Positions 24,706-35,043 of a DNA stretch of 64,000 bases are shown in pieces. Both the position numbers and the translations under genes were made by a program. The stretch comes from Bacteroidota bacterium. Its GTDB lineage: Bacteria > Bacteroidota > Bacteroidia > Chitinophagales > Chitinophagaceae. The notes beneath the pieces were generated by a model that was not told the DNA's origin, ran no database searches, and saw only the letters and a list, made by a program, of their open reading frames with translations. The stretch spans positions 1-64,000 of the forward strand of contig JAFDXY010000011.1 of NCBI GenBank assembly GCA_018267725.1. Reading direction: 5' to 3'. Numbering within the stretch: position 1 is the stretch's first letter; each line of letters opens with the position of its first letter.

Positions 24706-25341
24706 ATGGCAAAACCAAAAAAACCAAAACACGTAGCAATAGCAGGCAATATAGGTGCCGGAAAAACTACATTAACCGAAATGCTAAGCAAGCATTATAA
24801 ATGGATTCCACAATTTGAAGATGTTGACCACAATCCGTATTTAATGGATTTTTATGAAGATATGCCTCGCTGGAGTTTTAACTTACAAATTTATTTTTTA
24901 AATAATCGTTTAAATCAATTACTCGATATTCAAAGAGGTACAGAAACAGTTATACAAGACAGAACCATTTATGAAGATGCCAACATATTTGCACCCAATT
25001 TGCATGATATGGGTTTAATGGGGAAAAGAGATTTTGAAAATTATTTCAGTTTTTTTCAAACATTAAAAACAATGGTGCAACCGCCAGATTTATTAATTTA
25101 TTTAAAAGCATCGGTGCCTACATTGGTTGCACAAATTCAAAAACGCGGAAGAGAATATGAAGAAAATATTCGTTTAGATTATTTAAAAAAATTAAATGAA
25201 TATTATAACAAATGGATTGATAGTTACAAAGAAGGCCCACTTTTAATAATAGATTGCGATAAAAATAAGTTTGGCGATAACGAAGAACACTTAGGAGAAA
25301 TTATTAATAAAGTTGATGGTATGTTGTTTGGTTTGTTTTAA
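24706..25341 (+). CDS. Deoxynucleoside kinase
   Basis: The start chosen is ATG 24706 (MAKPKKPKHVAIAG); a TTG at 24688 is in frame but adds an atypical segment. This 211-residue P-loop kinase of the dCK/dGK type has GNIGAGKTT (14-22), the DRTIYEDANIF motif with the catalytic and substrate residues (the family DRS/DR-I-E), and the lid arginines in QKRGREYEENI. It phosphorylates deoxynucleosides for dNTP salvage, and base preference cannot be decided. It ends 3 bp before the convergent LOG gene. Confidence 0.9.
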   Translation: MAKPKKPKHVAIAGNIGAGKTTLTEMLSKHYKWIPQFEDVDHNPYLMDFYEDMPRWSFNLQIYFLNNRLNQLLDIQRGTETVIQDRTIYEDANIFAPNLHDMGLMGKRDFENYFSFFQTLKTMVQPPDLLIYLKASVPTLVAQIQKRGREYEENIRLDYLKKLNEYYNKWIDSYKEGPLLIIDCDKNKFGDNEEHLGEIINKVDGMLFGLF

Positions 25342-25344
25342 TTA

Positions 25345-25875
25345 TTATTTTACAAACAACTCATTGGGTTCATTAAGTATTGTTATTTTTTCACGCCAAT
25401 TATCATACAAAAATCCATCGGTTTGCATAGCATCAAAATGTGCCAATAAATTATTGTAATAACCTGCTGTGTTTAAAATATATATTTTCTTTTCATGAAT
25501 TTTTAAAGTATTCCAAGTTATCATTTCATATAATTCATCTAAGGTTCCGTTGCCGCCGGGCAATACAATTGCAGCATCGCCTAACTCATACAGCAACTTT
25601 TTTCTAATGTGCATATCTGCCACAACTTTTAGTTCGGTAATACCTGTATGTTGTTGTTCCCATTCAATTAATAATTCAGGTATTACACCAATTACTTTCC
25701 CTCCATTATCCATACAAGCATTAGCAATTGCACCCATTATACCAACTTTACCTCCACCATATACCAATGTTATAGAATGCATTGCCAGTAAGCATCCTAA
25801 CTCTGTAGCTTGTTGTATAAATAATGGATTATTTCCTGTTTTACTTCCGCAAAAAACGGTTATGCTTGAATACAT
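25345..25875 (-). CDS. LOG family (cytokinin riboside 5'-monophosphate phosphoribohydrolase-like) protein
   Basis: The start chosen is ATG 25875 (MYSSITVFCGSKTGNN); the in-frame TTG at 25890 is not needed. The 176-residue Rossmann-type fold has YGGGKVGIMGAIANA and the catalytic/nucleotide motif LPGGNGTLDELYEMITW, the PGGxGTxxE signature of the LOG/TIGR00730 family. Members cleave nucleotide 5'-monophosphates to base and ribose phosphate. In bacteria the physiological role is usually unassigned. It converges on the deoxynucleoside kinase gene with a 3-bp gap. Confidence 0.92.
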   Translation of the reverse strand: MYSSITVFCGSKTGNNPLFIQQATELGCLLAMHSITLVYGGGKVGIMGAIANACMDNGGKVIGVIPELLIEWEQQHTGITELKVVADMHIRKKLLYELGDAAIVLPGGNGTLDELYEMITWNTLKIHEKKIYILNTAGYYNNLLAHFDAMQTDGFLYDNWREKITILNEPNELFVK

Positions 25876-25942
25876 TAAAAATATTTTCAAGCAAAATAAT
25901 AGAGAGTTATGAATTTATTGTAATGAAATTATCACCAAACTA

Positions 25943-27376
25943 TTAATGTACTATTAATTCTAATTCAGCTCTTCTGTTTTCGGCTCTTCCAATAGATGTT
26001 TGGTTAGAAGAAACAGGTTTGTTTTTTCCGTAAGCTCCGGTTTTTATTCGCAAAGCATTCACTCCTTTATCAATAAAATAGTTTCTTACATTTTCTGCTC
26101 TACTTTTTGATAAACGATTATTATAAACATCTGAACCTTTATTATCGGTATATCCACTTATTCTTAAATCATATTCAGAAAATTGATTTAATAAAACAAC
26201 TACATCATCTAAAACAGGATAAGATGTTTTTAAAATTGTTGCACTATTGGTTTCAAAATTTATATTGTGTGTAGCATATTCTAATCGTTTATTTATTTCA
26301 TCTTTATTTACAGGGCAACCATAATTATAAATAGGTCCGGGTATGGTTGGGCATTTATCATCATGATCTGGCAAGCCATCACCATCTGTATCAATAACAG
26401 CAGGGTTTTGAGGTTGGGGCTGCGGTGGATTATATGTTTGCGGTTGTGGTGGAGTTTGCGGTTGCTGCCTTGTTTCAACAGTTGTAGTTGTTGGTGGGTT
26501 ATATGTTGTTGTATTGGTATTATAATTTTTTGTAATGGTTGCAGGGCACCCAAAATAATCTACTAATGTACCTTTGGGAGTGTTAGGGCATTTATCTCTG
26601 CTATCGGGCACACCATCTCCATCACTATCTCTATCTGCAACAGGGCAACCTCTTCTATCAACTTTAGTTCCTATGGGTGTGTTGGGGCAATCATCTTTAT
26701 TATCATAAACACCATCATGATCACTATCTATTCTTGTTGCTTTCTTAAACGTAAAAACCAATGCTGCACTGTGTTGTAAGTAAATATCATAATTATTTCC
26801 TGCAACCAAACCATCCCAACTATCATCTAAAGGCATGTTTAAAATATTTGATAATTGAAAACTAATGGTGTTATTAATTTTAAAATTAATGCCAATGCCT
26901 GCTTGCAAATTTGGTCGCCATGCAGTTAAAAAAGAAGGATTGGAAATAGCACCCGGATTGCCTGTAAACGGATAAGAATTTATATAAGAAGCACTTGCAC
27001 CAACTATTACAAAAGGTTGAACAATTGATTGCTCTTTTAAAATATAATTATTATTGAATTTGTATTTTAGTTGTAAACTTAAATTATATATATCTGCATC
27101 AAAGCCTTTTAAATAATTAGGTGTTTGATATTTTACTCTATCATAAGAAAAAGATTGTAATAAATTAAAAGAAGGACTTAATCTTTCTTGAAAAAAAATG
27201 CCACCACCTGCCTGCGGAAATAAGAATTTATAGAAATTAAATTGGTTAGGGTTTAAATCTCCCCAATATTCATTCACATTTCCTTGAATGCCAATAGAAA
27301 AATTTTGAGCATTTATACGAAATGAAAGCATTGTAAAAACTATACAAGCTACTATTATATTTTGCTTTGCTTTCAT
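25943..27376 (-). CDS. OmpA-family outer-membrane protein with TSP3 repeats
   Basis: This 477-residue protein has signal peptide MKAKQNIIVACIVFTMLSFRINAQ. Residues of about 25-230 form an eight-strand-type beta-barrel. Calcium-binding thrombospondin type 3 repeats follow (DxDxDGVxDxxDxCP, three copies, the third as DTDGDGLPDHDDKCP), with a Pro/Gln/Thr-rich linker between the second and third. The C-terminal OmpA peptidoglycan-binding domain has NFETNSATI, LRISGYTDNKGSD and YNNRLSKSRAENVRNY. It probably tethers the outer membrane to the cell wall. It is divergent from the symporter gene at 27493. Confidence 0.94.
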   Translation of the reverse strand: MKAKQNIIVACIVFTMLSFRINAQNFSIGIQGNVNEYWGDLNPNQFNFYKFLFPQAGGGIFFQERLSPSFNLLQSFSYDRVKYQTPNYLKGFDADIYNLSLQLKYKFNNNYILKEQSIVQPFVIVGASASYINSYPFTGNPGAISNPSFLTAWRPNLQAGIGINFKINNTISFQLSNILNMPLDDSWDGLVAGNNYDIYLQHSAALVFTFKKATRIDSDHDGVYDNKDDCPNTPIGTKVDRRGCPVADRDSDGDGVPDSRDKCPNTPKGTLVDYFGCPATITKNYNTNTTTYNPPTTTTVETRQQPQTPPQPQTYNPPQPQPQNPAVIDTDGDGLPDHDDKCPTIPGPIYNYGCPVNKDEINKRLEYATHNINFETNSATILKTSYPVLDDVVVLLNQFSEYDLRISGYTDNKGSDVYNNRLSKSRAENVRNYFIDKGVNALRIKTGAYGKNKPVSSNQTSIGRAENRRAELELIVH

Positions 27377-27480
27377 TAAATAACTAAAATTAAGCGTGAA
27401 ATTATGAATATTAAAAATGAAAAAAATCCCCTTAAAAAAGGGATAATTTATTTGTTAGTATATTTATTTTATTATGCCCC

Positions 27481-27488
27481 TAAATTTG
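27481..27488 (+). promoter_or_regulatory. Possible -7 element of the symporter gene
   Basis: TAAATTTG matches TAnnTTTG and ends 4 nt before the ATG at 27493, which implies a leaderless or nearly leaderless transcript. A -33 TTG at standard spacing was not found. Confidence 0.45.
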
Positions 27489-27492
27489 TTAT

Positions 27493-29022
27493 ATGAGTTC
27501 ATTACTACTTTTCAGTTTTGTAATTGCCTACTTTTTAATATTGCTAGCAGTTGCATGGTACACAGGTAAAAACGCCAACAACGATTCTTTTTTTATTGGA
27601 AATAAAAACAGTAATTGGATGTTGGTTGCATTTGGCATGATTGGTACTTCATTAAGTGGAGTAACTTTTGTAAGTGTACCCGGAGGTGTAGGAGATTTTG
27701 CCGGTAATAGTTTTAAAGGTTTTGCTTATTTACAAATTGCTATTGGTTATTTAATTGGTTATGCCATTATTGCATTTGTATTGCTGCCTTTGTATTACAG
27801 GCTTAACTTAACTTCTATTTACCATTATTTACAACAACGTTTTGGTGTAGTAGCATATAAAACGGGTGCATTGTTTTTTATTATTAGCCGTGTGGTAGGT
27901 GCAACTGCAAGATTGTATTTAGTAATAAACGTATTACAATTTTTTATTTTAGATAAAATGGGTATTCCGTTTGTTGTTACGGCTGCCGTTATTTTATTAA
28001 TGATATTGTTATACACTTTTGAAGGTGGCGTAAAAACAATTGTTTATACCGATACTTTACAAACATCTTTAATGATATTGGGTTTAATTGTTTGTGTTAT
28101 TTATATTCTTAACCACTTGCATTTAGGCACTGGCGAGGCTTTACATAAAATGAAAGAAGTTGGGTATTTGAATATTTTTAATACAGATGTAAATAGTAAA
28201 AGTTTTTTCTTAAAACAAATTATTGGCGGAGCTTTTATAACTATTGCTATGACCGGCTTAGACCAAGAAATGATGCAAAAAAATATAAGCGTAAAACGTT
28301 TAGGCGATTCTCAAAAAAATGTAATTACACTTTCAATTATTTTATTTGTTGTATTATTTTTATTTTTAATGTTAGGTGGGTTGTTGTATTTATACGCTAC
28401 CAACAGCGGAGCAGTTTATTCTTTAGATGCTATTACCAACAAACATGAATTAACTAATGCAGGTGTAAATATAATTGGCGATAAAATTTTTCCATCGGTT
28501 GCATTAAATTATTTACCAACTGCCATTGGTGTTATTTTTATTATTGCATTAATATCTGCTTTATTTCCCAGTGCAGATGGGGCTTTAACTGCATTAACAT
28601 CATCTTTTTGTATAGATATGTTAAGCATGAAAGAGAGGAATGATTGGGATGAAAAAAAGAAAAAAAGAATAAGGCTTACTGTACATTTAATTTTTGCAGT
28701 TATTTTTCTTATTTGTATTATGGTGTTTTATAAATTAAATGATAACAGTATTATTGATAAAATTTTAGACCTTGCCGGATATACTTACGGACCCCTATTA
28801 GGTTTATTTGCGTTTGGTATTTTTACTAAAAGAAAATTACCCAACTCAATTACCATTACTTTAATAAGCATTATTGCACCGGTACTTTCATACATAATAA
28901 GTAATAATACAAAAACGTGGTTCAACGGTTATCAAATAGGTATTGAATTATTGCCCATTAATGGTTTACTAACCTTTATAGGTTTACTTATCATTTCAAA
29001 AAAAACTTTAGCAACAACATAA
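27493..29022 (+). CDS. Sodium:solute symporter (SSS family)
   Basis: This 509-residue inner-membrane protein has about 13 hydrophobic segments and the SSS fold start FVIAYFLILLAVAWYTGKN...FFIGNKNSNWMLVAFGMIGTSLSG (key residues GTSLSGVTFVSVPG). The family signature region ALISALFPSADGALTALTSSF contains the conserved Ser/Asp of the sodium site. It imports a solute with Na+; sugars, amino acids and carboxylates are all possible. It is followed 8 bp later by an O-methyltransferase gene, so the two are probably co-transcribed. Confidence 0.93.
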   Translation: MSSLLLFSFVIAYFLILLAVAWYTGKNANNDSFFIGNKNSNWMLVAFGMIGTSLSGVTFVSVPGGVGDFAGNSFKGFAYLQIAIGYLIGYAIIAFVLLPLYYRLNLTSIYHYLQQRFGVVAYKTGALFFIISRVVGATARLYLVINVLQFFILDKMGIPFVVTAAVILLMILLYTFEGGVKTIVYTDTLQTSLMILGLIVCVIYILNHLHLGTGEALHKMKEVGYLNIFNTDVNSKSFFLKQIIGGAFITIAMTGLDQEMMQKNISVKRLGDSQKNVITLSIILFVVLFLFLMLGGLLYLYATNSGAVYSLDAITNKHELTNAGVNIIGDKIFPSVALNYLPTAIGVIFIIALISALFPSADGALTALTSSFCIDMLSMKERNDWDEKKKKRIRLTVHLIFAVIFLICIMVFYKLNDNSIIDKILDLAGYTYGPLLGLFAFGIFTKRKLPNSITITLISIIAPVLSYIISNNTKTWFNGYQIGIELLPINGLLTFIGLLIISKKTLATT

Positions 29023-29029
29023 TTTTATA

Positions 29030-29671
29030 ATGGAATTAATTAATGCTTTAGTAGAAGAATATGCAAGCAAAATCACATCACCCGATGATGATTTATTACA
29101 ACAAATTCAGCAACAAACTTTAGCAAATCATCCGCACGCTCACATGCTAAGCAGCCCCGTGCAAGGAAAAATTTTAACATTTTTAAGTACTATACTTCAA
29201 CCAAAATACGTTTTAGAAATAGGAACATTTACAGGTTATAGTGCTTTGTGTTTAGCAAAAGGACTTACTGCCAACGGAGAATTGCACACTATTGAATTAA
29301 GAAATGAAGATGCCCAAACTGCAGAAAAAAATTTTAGCTTTTCGGCATACCGTAACCAATTAATTTTGCACACCGGAAATGCTTTAGAAATAATACCTGC
29401 ATTGAATTATAAATGGGATTTAGTTTTTATTGACGCAGATAAAACAGGCTATATTGATTATTATGAAATGATATTGCCAAGATTAAGTGAAAGAGGAATT
29501 ATTATTGCAGACAATGTTTTATTTCATGGGCAAATTTTTGAAGAGCCTATTAAAAACAAAAATGCCAAAGCCATTGTTGCATTTAATAACCATGTAAAAG
29601 AAGATGCAAGAACCGAGCAGGTTTTATTAACAGCAAGAGATGGTTTATTATTGATTAAAAAGAAGCTATGA
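29030..29671 (+). CDS. SAM-dependent O-methyltransferase (CCoAOMT-like)
   Basis: This 213-residue class I methyltransferase has the SAM-binding motif VLEIGTFTGYSALCLAKGL, the acidic ribose-binding strand ELHTIELRNED, the metal-binding DLVFIDADKTGYIDYYE and ADNVLFHG. This is the pattern of cation-dependent O-methyltransferases related to caffeoyl-CoA and catechol enzymes. The substrate is unknown; a catechol-like small molecule is the family expectation. It is coupled to the next gene by ATGA. Confidence 0.92.
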   Translation: MELINALVEEYASKITSPDDDLLQQIQQQTLANHPHAHMLSSPVQGKILTFLSTILQPKYVLEIGTFTGYSALCLAKGLTANGELHTIELRNEDAQTAEKNFSFSAYRNQLILHTGNALEIIPALNYKWDLVFIDADKTGYIDYYEMILPRLSERGIIIADNVLFHGQIFEEPIKNKNAKAIVAFNNHVKEDARTEQVLLTARDGLLLIKKKL

Positions 29672-30708
29672 AAAAAATTATTATACCTTTTATTTTTTGC
29701 ATCTTATGCTCTTTTGTATTTGCACAAAAAGAAAAAGGTTACGCATACGTTGCAACTTATAAAGATATTGCCATTGCCGAAATGCAAAGAACAGGTGTAC
29801 CTGCTTCAATAACTTTAGCACAAGGTATTTTAGAATCTAAATACGGAGAAAGTGATTTATGCAAAAAAAGCAATAACCATTTTGGAATAAAATGTAAAAC
29901 AGAATGGACGGGAGAAAAAGTTTATCACGATGATGATTTAAAACAAGAATGTTTTAGAGTGTATCCTAATGCAGAAGCTTCTTTTAAAGACCATTCAGAT
30001 TTTTTAAAAAACAGACCTTATTATACTTCGTTATTTAACCTATCTCCTACCGATGTTGAAGGTTGGTGTTTTGGTTTAAAAAAAGCAGGATATGCTACCG
30101 AAAAAAATTATCCGCAAATGCTTTTAAAAATTATTAATGATTATAATTTAAATCAATACACATTAATTGCATTGCAACAACAAAACAGTAACACTACCGC
30201 TGCTGTTGTTGTTAATAATAATATTCAGCAAAACTCAATACCTGCAAGTGTTTCAGCTAATCATCAGCAACAAGAAACAGTTGTTGCAACAAACAATAAT
30301 GCTTCTTCAACAAATACAATAAATACAACTAACACAATATATCCCGATGGTGTTTTTACTATTAACCACACCAAAGTAATTTATGCAAAAGCAGGAACAT
30401 CATTATTACTAATTGCCAACCAATACGATTTAGATTTAAATAAAATTTTTGCATATAATGATATGCAAGAAACATCTGTTTTAGAAAACGATAAATTAAT
30501 TTTTTTAGAAAAGAAAATGAAAAAAGGTGCAACAGATTTTCATGTAGTTGCAGCCAACGAAACTTTGCATGATATTGCCCAAAAAGAAGGTGTACAATTA
30601 GAAAGCATTTTACAATTCAATAATTTTCAAAAAAATATTCAACTTGTTGCAGGAGAAAAAATATATTTAAGAAGCGTTATTCCTTCAAATTCTAAAATAT
30701 CAAAATAA
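29668..30708 (+). CDS. Secreted glucosaminidase with two LysM-like domains
   Basis: This 346-residue protein has signal peptide MKKIIIPFIFCILCSFVFAQ. Residues of about 25-165 form a GH73-type N-acetylglucosaminidase: the catalytic glutamate is in LAQGILESKYGESDLCKKSNNHFGIKC (key ILESKYGES and HFGIK), then RVYPNAEASFKDHSDFL and GLKKAGYATEKNYPQ. A Thr/Asn-rich linker leads to two LysM-like repeats (KAGTSLLLIANQYDLDLNKI and VAANETLHDIAQKEGVQLES). It should cleave peptidoglycan glycan chains during growth or separation. It overlaps the methyltransferase gene by 4 bp. Confidence 0.93.
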   Translation: MKKIIIPFIFCILCSFVFAQKEKGYAYVATYKDIAIAEMQRTGVPASITLAQGILESKYGESDLCKKSNNHFGIKCKTEWTGEKVYHDDDLKQECFRVYPNAEASFKDHSDFLKNRPYYTSLFNLSPTDVEGWCFGLKKAGYATEKNYPQMLLKIINDYNLNQYTLIALQQQNSNTTAAVVVNNNIQQNSIPASVSANHQQQETVVATNNNASSTNTINTTNTIYPDGVFTINHTKVIYAKAGTSLLLIANQYDLDLNKIFAYNDMQETSVLENDKLIFLEKKMKKGATDFHVVAANETLHDIAQKEGVQLESILQFNNFQKNIQLVAGEKIYLRSVIPSNSKISK

Positions 30709-30716
30709 AAATCATT

Positions 30717-31253
30717 ATGCAATCAATTCAAGTATTAGACAAAACTTTTGTACCCTTTATTTCAGAAGCAACTATTCTAAATAAAATTAAAGAATTGGCT
30801 GCCACACTTAATAAAGAATATGAAGGGAAAGACCCAATATTTGTAGCCATATTAAATGGTTCGTTCATGTTTGCATCAGATCTTTTTAAAGAACTTACTA
30901 TTAATGCAGAAATTTGTTTTATAAAATTAGCTTCGTACAAAGGCACACAATCAACAGGCCATGTAATTACTTCTATTGGTTTAGATGCTAATTTAACCGG
31001 AAGGCATATTGTTGTATTAGAAGATATTATTGATACCGGAAATACATTGCATCAATTTCTACCGCAGCTTATTAATCAACAACCAGCCAGCTTAAAAGTT
31101 GCAACACTTTTACATAAGCCAGATGCTACTATTTATAAATTTCCTATTGATTATTGTTGCTTTTCAATTCCCAACAAATTTGTATTAGGTTATGGTTTAG
31201 ATTATGATGGATTTGGAAGAAACATTAAAGAAATTTATCAACTACACCAATAA
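30717..31253 (+). CDS. hpt: Hypoxanthine phosphoribosyltransferase
   Basis: This 178-residue purine salvage enzyme makes IMP or GMP from hypoxanthine or guanine and PRPP. The PRPP loop is IVVLEDIIDTGNTLHQFL, preceded by FVAILNGSFMFASDLFKEL and FIKLASYKGTQSTG. The C-terminal purine-contact strand is KFVLGYGLDYDGFGRNI. The ATG at 30717 is 8 bp after the glucosaminidase stop, suggesting co-transcription. Confidence 0.95.
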   Translation: MQSIQVLDKTFVPFISEATILNKIKELAATLNKEYEGKDPIFVAILNGSFMFASDLFKELTINAEICFIKLASYKGTQSTGHVITSIGLDANLTGRHIVVLEDIIDTGNTLHQFLPQLINQQPASLKVATLLHKPDATIYKFPIDYCCFSIPNKFVLGYGLDYDGFGRNIKEIYQLHQ

Positions 31254-31304
31254 TTACATACTCAGTTTAAAATTTTGGCGTTATAACAAAAGAAACCCTT
31301 GCAA

Positions 31305-33065
31305 GTGAAAAGCAGCTTGCTTTTAATATTATTGCTCTTTTGTTTTTCTGCTATACAAAGCCAATATTATTTACGTGGCGAAGTACAAAATGAAAGAGGC
31401 AAACCTTTAGAAGGTGCTAAAATTTATTTAGCCTCGCAGGGTACTTATGTTTTTTATTCTGAAATGAATGGTTTATTCGGAATACCGTCTCCAAATCCTT
31501 TCGATTCTATTACAATTTATTTTGATGGTTACGAAGTTTTAAGAAAAAAAGTTGATACACACCTTTATCAAACACTTATTTTAAAAATGCTACCGGCTAC
31601 TGCCAGAAAAACAAGAAACAAATTATCCTCACTCACAAAAAATTTAATAACTGAAAATAATTCGTTGTTTGCAGCATTAGGCGAGAGTTATAGTAGTTTG
31701 GTAGAAAATAAATTTATTGCTACCAGTAATTATCCTGAAACAGGTTTTTCATTAAATGTAGATAGAGCTTCTTACGCCAATATTCGCAGGTTTATAAACA
31801 ACAAACTTAAAGTTCCAACCGATGCTGTTAGAATTGAAGAAATGTTAAACTACTTTAATTTACATGCTTCCAAAAAAAATACAGATAGTACCATATTTCA
31901 TTGCACCACAACTATTGGAGATTGCCCTTGGAATAATAGAAATAAATTATTTTATATTAACATAACAGCTCCTAAAATAAATTTAGATAGTATTCCGCCA
32001 AGCAATCTTGTTTTTTTAATTGATATCTCAGGCTCAATGGATAGGCCCAACCGTTTACCATTATTGCAAGTAGCATTTAACTTGTTAATTCAAAATTTAA
32101 GACCTGTTGATAAAATAAGTATTGTTACTTATGGCGGCGGCGTACACGTAGCATTAGCACCAACCACTGGAGATAATAAAGATAAAATAAAAAATATTAT
32201 AGATTCTTTATATGCAGATGGAGATACACCCGGAGAAGGTGCTATTAGAACCGCTTACGATATTGCCAAATACAGTTTTATTAAAAATGGAAACAATAGA
32301 ATAATATTAGCTACCGACGGAGATTTTAATGTTGGGCAAAGCAGCGAAAAAGATTTAGAAGATTTAATTACATTTCAAAAACAAAGCAATATTTATTTAA
32401 CCTGCTTAGGTGTTGGAATGGGCAATTATAAAGATAGTAAATTAGAAATATTAGCTAAAAAAGGTAACGGAAATTTTGCTTATTTAGATAATATACAAGA
32501 AGCAGAAAAAGTATTAATAACAGAATTTACAAAAACGCTTTTTTCTGTTGCTAACGATGCTTATTTAAATGTAAATTTTAATACTGAAGTTGTAAAACAA
32601 TATCGCTTAATTGGTTTTGATAATAAAAAAGAAGCCGTTAATGATAGTACAAGTGAATTAGAAGGCGGAGAAGTAGGAAGCGGCCACAGCACAATAGCCA
32701 TTTTTGAAATTGAGTTAATGAAAGAAAACATTGATACGCTGCAACCCTTAGCCCAACTGAATTTGCAATACAAACAGCATATTACCAATGAGCCCGTTAA
32801 TTTAAATTGGAATAGTATTTCTACACAAATTACAAATACCGAAAATGATAATTATTTACGTTTTGCTAATGCAGTAATTATGTTTGGAGAATTATTAAAA
32901 CAATCCAGATTTGTTAAAAATTATTCTTTTGAAAATGTAATTACTATTGCACAACAAAATGCAGATTATACAAATAGATCGCAAACAGAATTTATTTCAC
33001 TTGTGCAAAACGCAGCATACATATACAACCCTTTGCACAAAAAAAGAAGAAGAGAAAAAAATTAA
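31305..33065 (+). CDS. Secreted von Willebrand factor A domain protein
   Basis: The start chosen is GTG 31305, which gives the clean signal peptide [20 protein letters not shown]; a TTG two codons upstream is the alternative, and there is no ATG. A carboxypeptidase-regulatory-like domain ([21 protein letters not shown]) is followed by a Bacteroidota-type N-terminal segment ([22 protein letters not shown] and MLNYFNLH). The VWA domain has a complete MIDAS ([14 protein letters not shown], then [14 protein letters not shown] and [11 protein letters not shown]). The tail resembles YfbK-type proteins. It is likely a periplasmic or surface protein. Its 3' end overlaps the convergent dnaJ by 4 bp. 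Confidence 0.88.
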   Translation: MKSSLLLILLLFCFSAIQSQYYLRGEVQNERGKPLEGAKIYLASQGTYVFYSEMNGLFGIPSPNPFDSITIYFDGYEVLRKKVDTHLYQTLILKMLPATARKTRNKLSSLTKNLITENNSLFAALGESYSSLVENKFIATSNYPETGFSLNVDRASYANIRRFINNKLKVPTDAVRIEEMLNYFNLHASKKNTDSTIFHCTTTIGDCPWNNRNKLFYINITAPKINLDSIPPSNLVFLIDISGSMDRPNRLPLLQVAFNLLIQNLRPVDKISIVTYGGGVHVALAPTTGDNKDKIKNIIDSLYADGDTPGEGAIRTAYDIAKYSFIKNGNNRIILATDGDFNVGQSSEKDLEDLITFQKQSNIYLTCLGVGMGNYKDSKLEILAKKGNGNFAYLDNIQEAEKVLITEFTKTLFSVANDAYLNVNFNTEVVKQYRLIGFDNKKEAVNDSTSELEGGEVGSGHSTIAIFEIELMKENIDTLQPLAQLNLQYKQHITNEPVNLNWNSISTQITNTENDNYLRFANAVIMFGELLKQSRFVKNYSFENVITIAQQNADYTNRSQTEFISLVQNAAYIYNPLHKKRRREKN

Positions 33066-34228
33066 TTAAATACCTCTTTCACTTTATCAAAAAAACTTTT
33101 ATTGTTTTTATCGGGTTGTGGTTTAAAGTTTGTGCTATTGGCTAATTTTTCTAACATTTCTTTTTCTTCTGAAGAAATATGTTGCGGTGTCCAAACATTT
33201 ACATGAATTAATTGGTCGCCTCTGTTATAACCTTGCACTTCAGGAAAACCTTTTCCTTTTAATCTAAAAATTTTACCGCTTTGTGTTCCTGCAGGAATTT
33301 TAATTTTTGCTCTTCCATCAATAGTAGGAACTTCTGCATTAGTGCCAAATACAGCATCAGAAAAATTTATATATAATTCGTATGCTACATTTAAACCATC
33401 GCGTTGTAATTCAGGATGTTTTTCTTCTTCAATTTGAATAATTAAATCCCCCGGCATTCCGCCTCTTTCTCCTGCATTGCCTTTTCCGCTCATACTTAAT
33501 TGCATTCCTTCTTGCACACCGGCAGGTATATCAATAGAAATTGTTTCTTCTCCAAACATTCTTCCTTCACCTTTACAACTTGTACATTTTGCAGTTACGG
33601 TTGTACCTTCTCCATTACAAGTTGGGCAGGTTGTTACGGTTTGCATTTGGCCCAAAAAAGTACTTTGTACTTTTCTAACTTGTCCGCTACCGCCGCAAGT
33701 ATTACAGGTTTGCACACTACCTTTATCTTTTGCACCACTGCCACCACAAGTATTACAAATAATTTGTTTTTTAACCTTCACGCTTTTAGTTACGCCTTTT
33801 GCAATTTCTTCGTAATTTAATTTTAGTTTAATACGAAGGTTGCTACCACGTTGGCCGCCTGCTCTGGCTCTTCCAGCACCGCCACCTCTTCTTCCACCAC
33901 CAAAAAAACTACCAAACATATCATCACCAAAAATATCTCCAAAATTGCTGAAAATATCTTCCATGTTGGTTGCATGAAATCCGCCACCACCACCCATTCC
34001 GGGTGCAAATGCCTGATGCCCAAATCTATCGTATTTAGCTTTTTTATCTGCATCACTTAATACTTCGTAAGCTTCTGCTGCTTCTTTAAATTTTTCTTCT
34101 GCTGCTTTATCTCCGGGATTGCGGTCGGGGTGATATTGCATAGCCACTTTTCGGTATGCTTTTTTTATTTCATCGGCAGATGAACTTTTGCTTACGCCTA
34201 ATATTTCGTAGTAATCTCTTTTACTCAT
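33062..34228 (-). CDS. dnaJ: Chaperone DnaJ
   Basis: DnaJ delivers substrates to DnaK and stimulates its ATPase. All type I parts are present in 388 residues: a J domain with HPD at 33-35, a Gly/Phe-rich linker ([19 protein letters not shown]), a zinc domain with four CxxCxGxG motifs (CNTCGGSG twice, [16 protein letters not shown]) and the C-terminal peptide-binding domain. It is in the same direction as grpE with an 83-bp gap. That gap can fold through AAATGTGCAG (34251-34260) and CTGCACATTT (34288-34297). Confidence 0.98.
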   Translation of the reverse strand: MSKRDYYEILGVSKSSSADEIKKAYRKVAMQYHPDRNPGDKAAEEKFKEAAEAYEVLSDADKKAKYDRFGHQAFAPGMGGGGGFHATNMEDIFSNFGDIFGDDMFGSFFGGGRRGGGAGRARAGGQRGSNLRIKLKLNYEEIAKGVTKSVKVKKQIICNTCGGSGAKDKGSVQTCNTCGGSGQVRKVQSTFLGQMQTVTTCPTCNGEGTTVTAKCTSCKGEGRMFGEETISIDIPAGVQEGMQLSMSGKGNAGERGGMPGDLIIQIEEEKHPELQRDGLNVAYELYINFSDAVFGTNAEVPTIDGRAKIKIPAGTQSGKIFRLKGKGFPEVQGYNRGDQLIHVNVWTPQHISSEEKEMLEKLANSTNFKPQPDKNNKSFFDKVKEVFN

Positions 34229-34250
34229 AATGTGTAAATATCAAATATGA

Positions 34251-34297
34251 AAATGTGCAGATATTATAACAAAATCAATTTGCACACCTGCACATTT
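34251..34297. repeat. Inverted repeat between grpE and dnaJ
   Basis: The 10-bp arms AAATGTGCAG and CTGCACATTT are perfectly complementary around a 27-nt AT-rich loop. No T-tract follows on either strand, so it looks like a short dispersed palindrome or an mRNA processing hairpin and not a terminator. Confidence 0.6.
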
Positions 34298-34311
34298 GCA
34301 AATCAATAAAT

Positions 34312-34872
34312 TTATTTTCCTACTACCACTTTAGCAAAGCGAATAATTTTATCATTTAAATAATATCCTTTTTGTATTTCATCTATTACTTTACCTTTTA
34401 AATCTTCGGTTGGTGCAGTTATTTCTGTAATAGCTTCATGTTTTTCGTAATCAAAATTGGTATTAACACTTTCCATTGCTTTAACACCTTTGCTTTGCAT
34501 TACCGAACGAATTTTATTAAACACTAATTGAATACCTTCTTTTTGTGAAGCAATATCTGATGTTGCATTAACTTGTTTTTCAGCTCTATCAACATCATCT
34601 AAAACATCTAACAAAGCTATAAGAGCATCTTTACTTGCAGTTTGAATTAATTCTAAACGTTCTTTAGCAGTTCTTCTTTTAAAATTATCAAACTCTGCTG
34701 CTAAACGTAAATATTTATCTTTTTGTTCTGCCAATGCAGCTTCAAGTTTTTCGGTTTCGTTTTCTTCTGCCACAGGTTCATTTAAACCAGTGGTGCCGGC
34801 TGCATTTTCGTCAGTATTAATTAATGTTTCTGCCGTTACAGATTCGTTTTGCTGTAATTCTTTCTCTTCCAT
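34312..34872 (-). CDS. grpE: Nucleotide exchange factor GrpE
   Basis: GrpE releases ADP from DnaK. This 186-residue protein has an acidic, Glu/Asn-rich N-terminus, a long coiled-coil helix (ETEKLEAALAEQKDKYLRLAAEFDNFKRRT, with the core DNFKRR motif) and the C-terminal beta domain signature FDYEKHEAITEI...VIDEIQKGYYLNDKIIRFAKVVV (key residues GYYLNDKIIRFAKV). It lies upstream of dnaJ in the same direction, a standard grpE-dnaJ pair. No CIRCE-like element was seen in the upstream gap. Confidence 0.96.
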   Translation of the reverse strand: MEEKELQQNESVTAETLINTDENAAGTTGLNEPVAEENETEKLEAALAEQKDKYLRLAAEFDNFKRRTAKERLELIQTASKDALIALLDVLDDVDRAEKQVNATSDIASQKEGIQLVFNKIRSVMQSKGVKAMESVNTNFDYEKHEAITEITAPTEDLKGKVIDEIQKGYYLNDKIIRFAKVVVGK

Positions 34873-35029
34873 AATTATTTATAATAGTTGCATTAAATGC
34901 TCAATTTTTTTGCCACGCAAAGAAAAGGGAAAAATTGGCAGGAAATACGAAGTACGATTTGTGAATTATAATCCCTACTCACGATTCACTAATTAAATAT
35001 TTTGCTTCTTCAACTTGTAACCTGAAAAC

Positions 35030-35037
35030 TATCTTTG
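35030..35037 (+). promoter_or_regulatory. Possible -7 element of the rlmI-like gene
   Basis: TATCTTTG matches TAnnTTTG and ends 6 nt before the ATG at 35044. A -33 element at normal distance is not clear. Confidence 0.45.
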
Positions 35038-35043
35038 CCCGCT

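Noticed and set aside
27428..27445. CCCTT-AAAA-AAGGG hairpin between the OmpA and symporter genes as an attenuator
   Set aside because: The stem is only five pairs, it lies in a divergent promoter region and no leader ORF is associated.
33477..34060. Plus-strand ORFs opposite the dnaJ zinc-finger region
   Set aside because: They are antisense shadows created by the Cys/Gly-rich repeats of dnaJ; no start context or recognisable protein.
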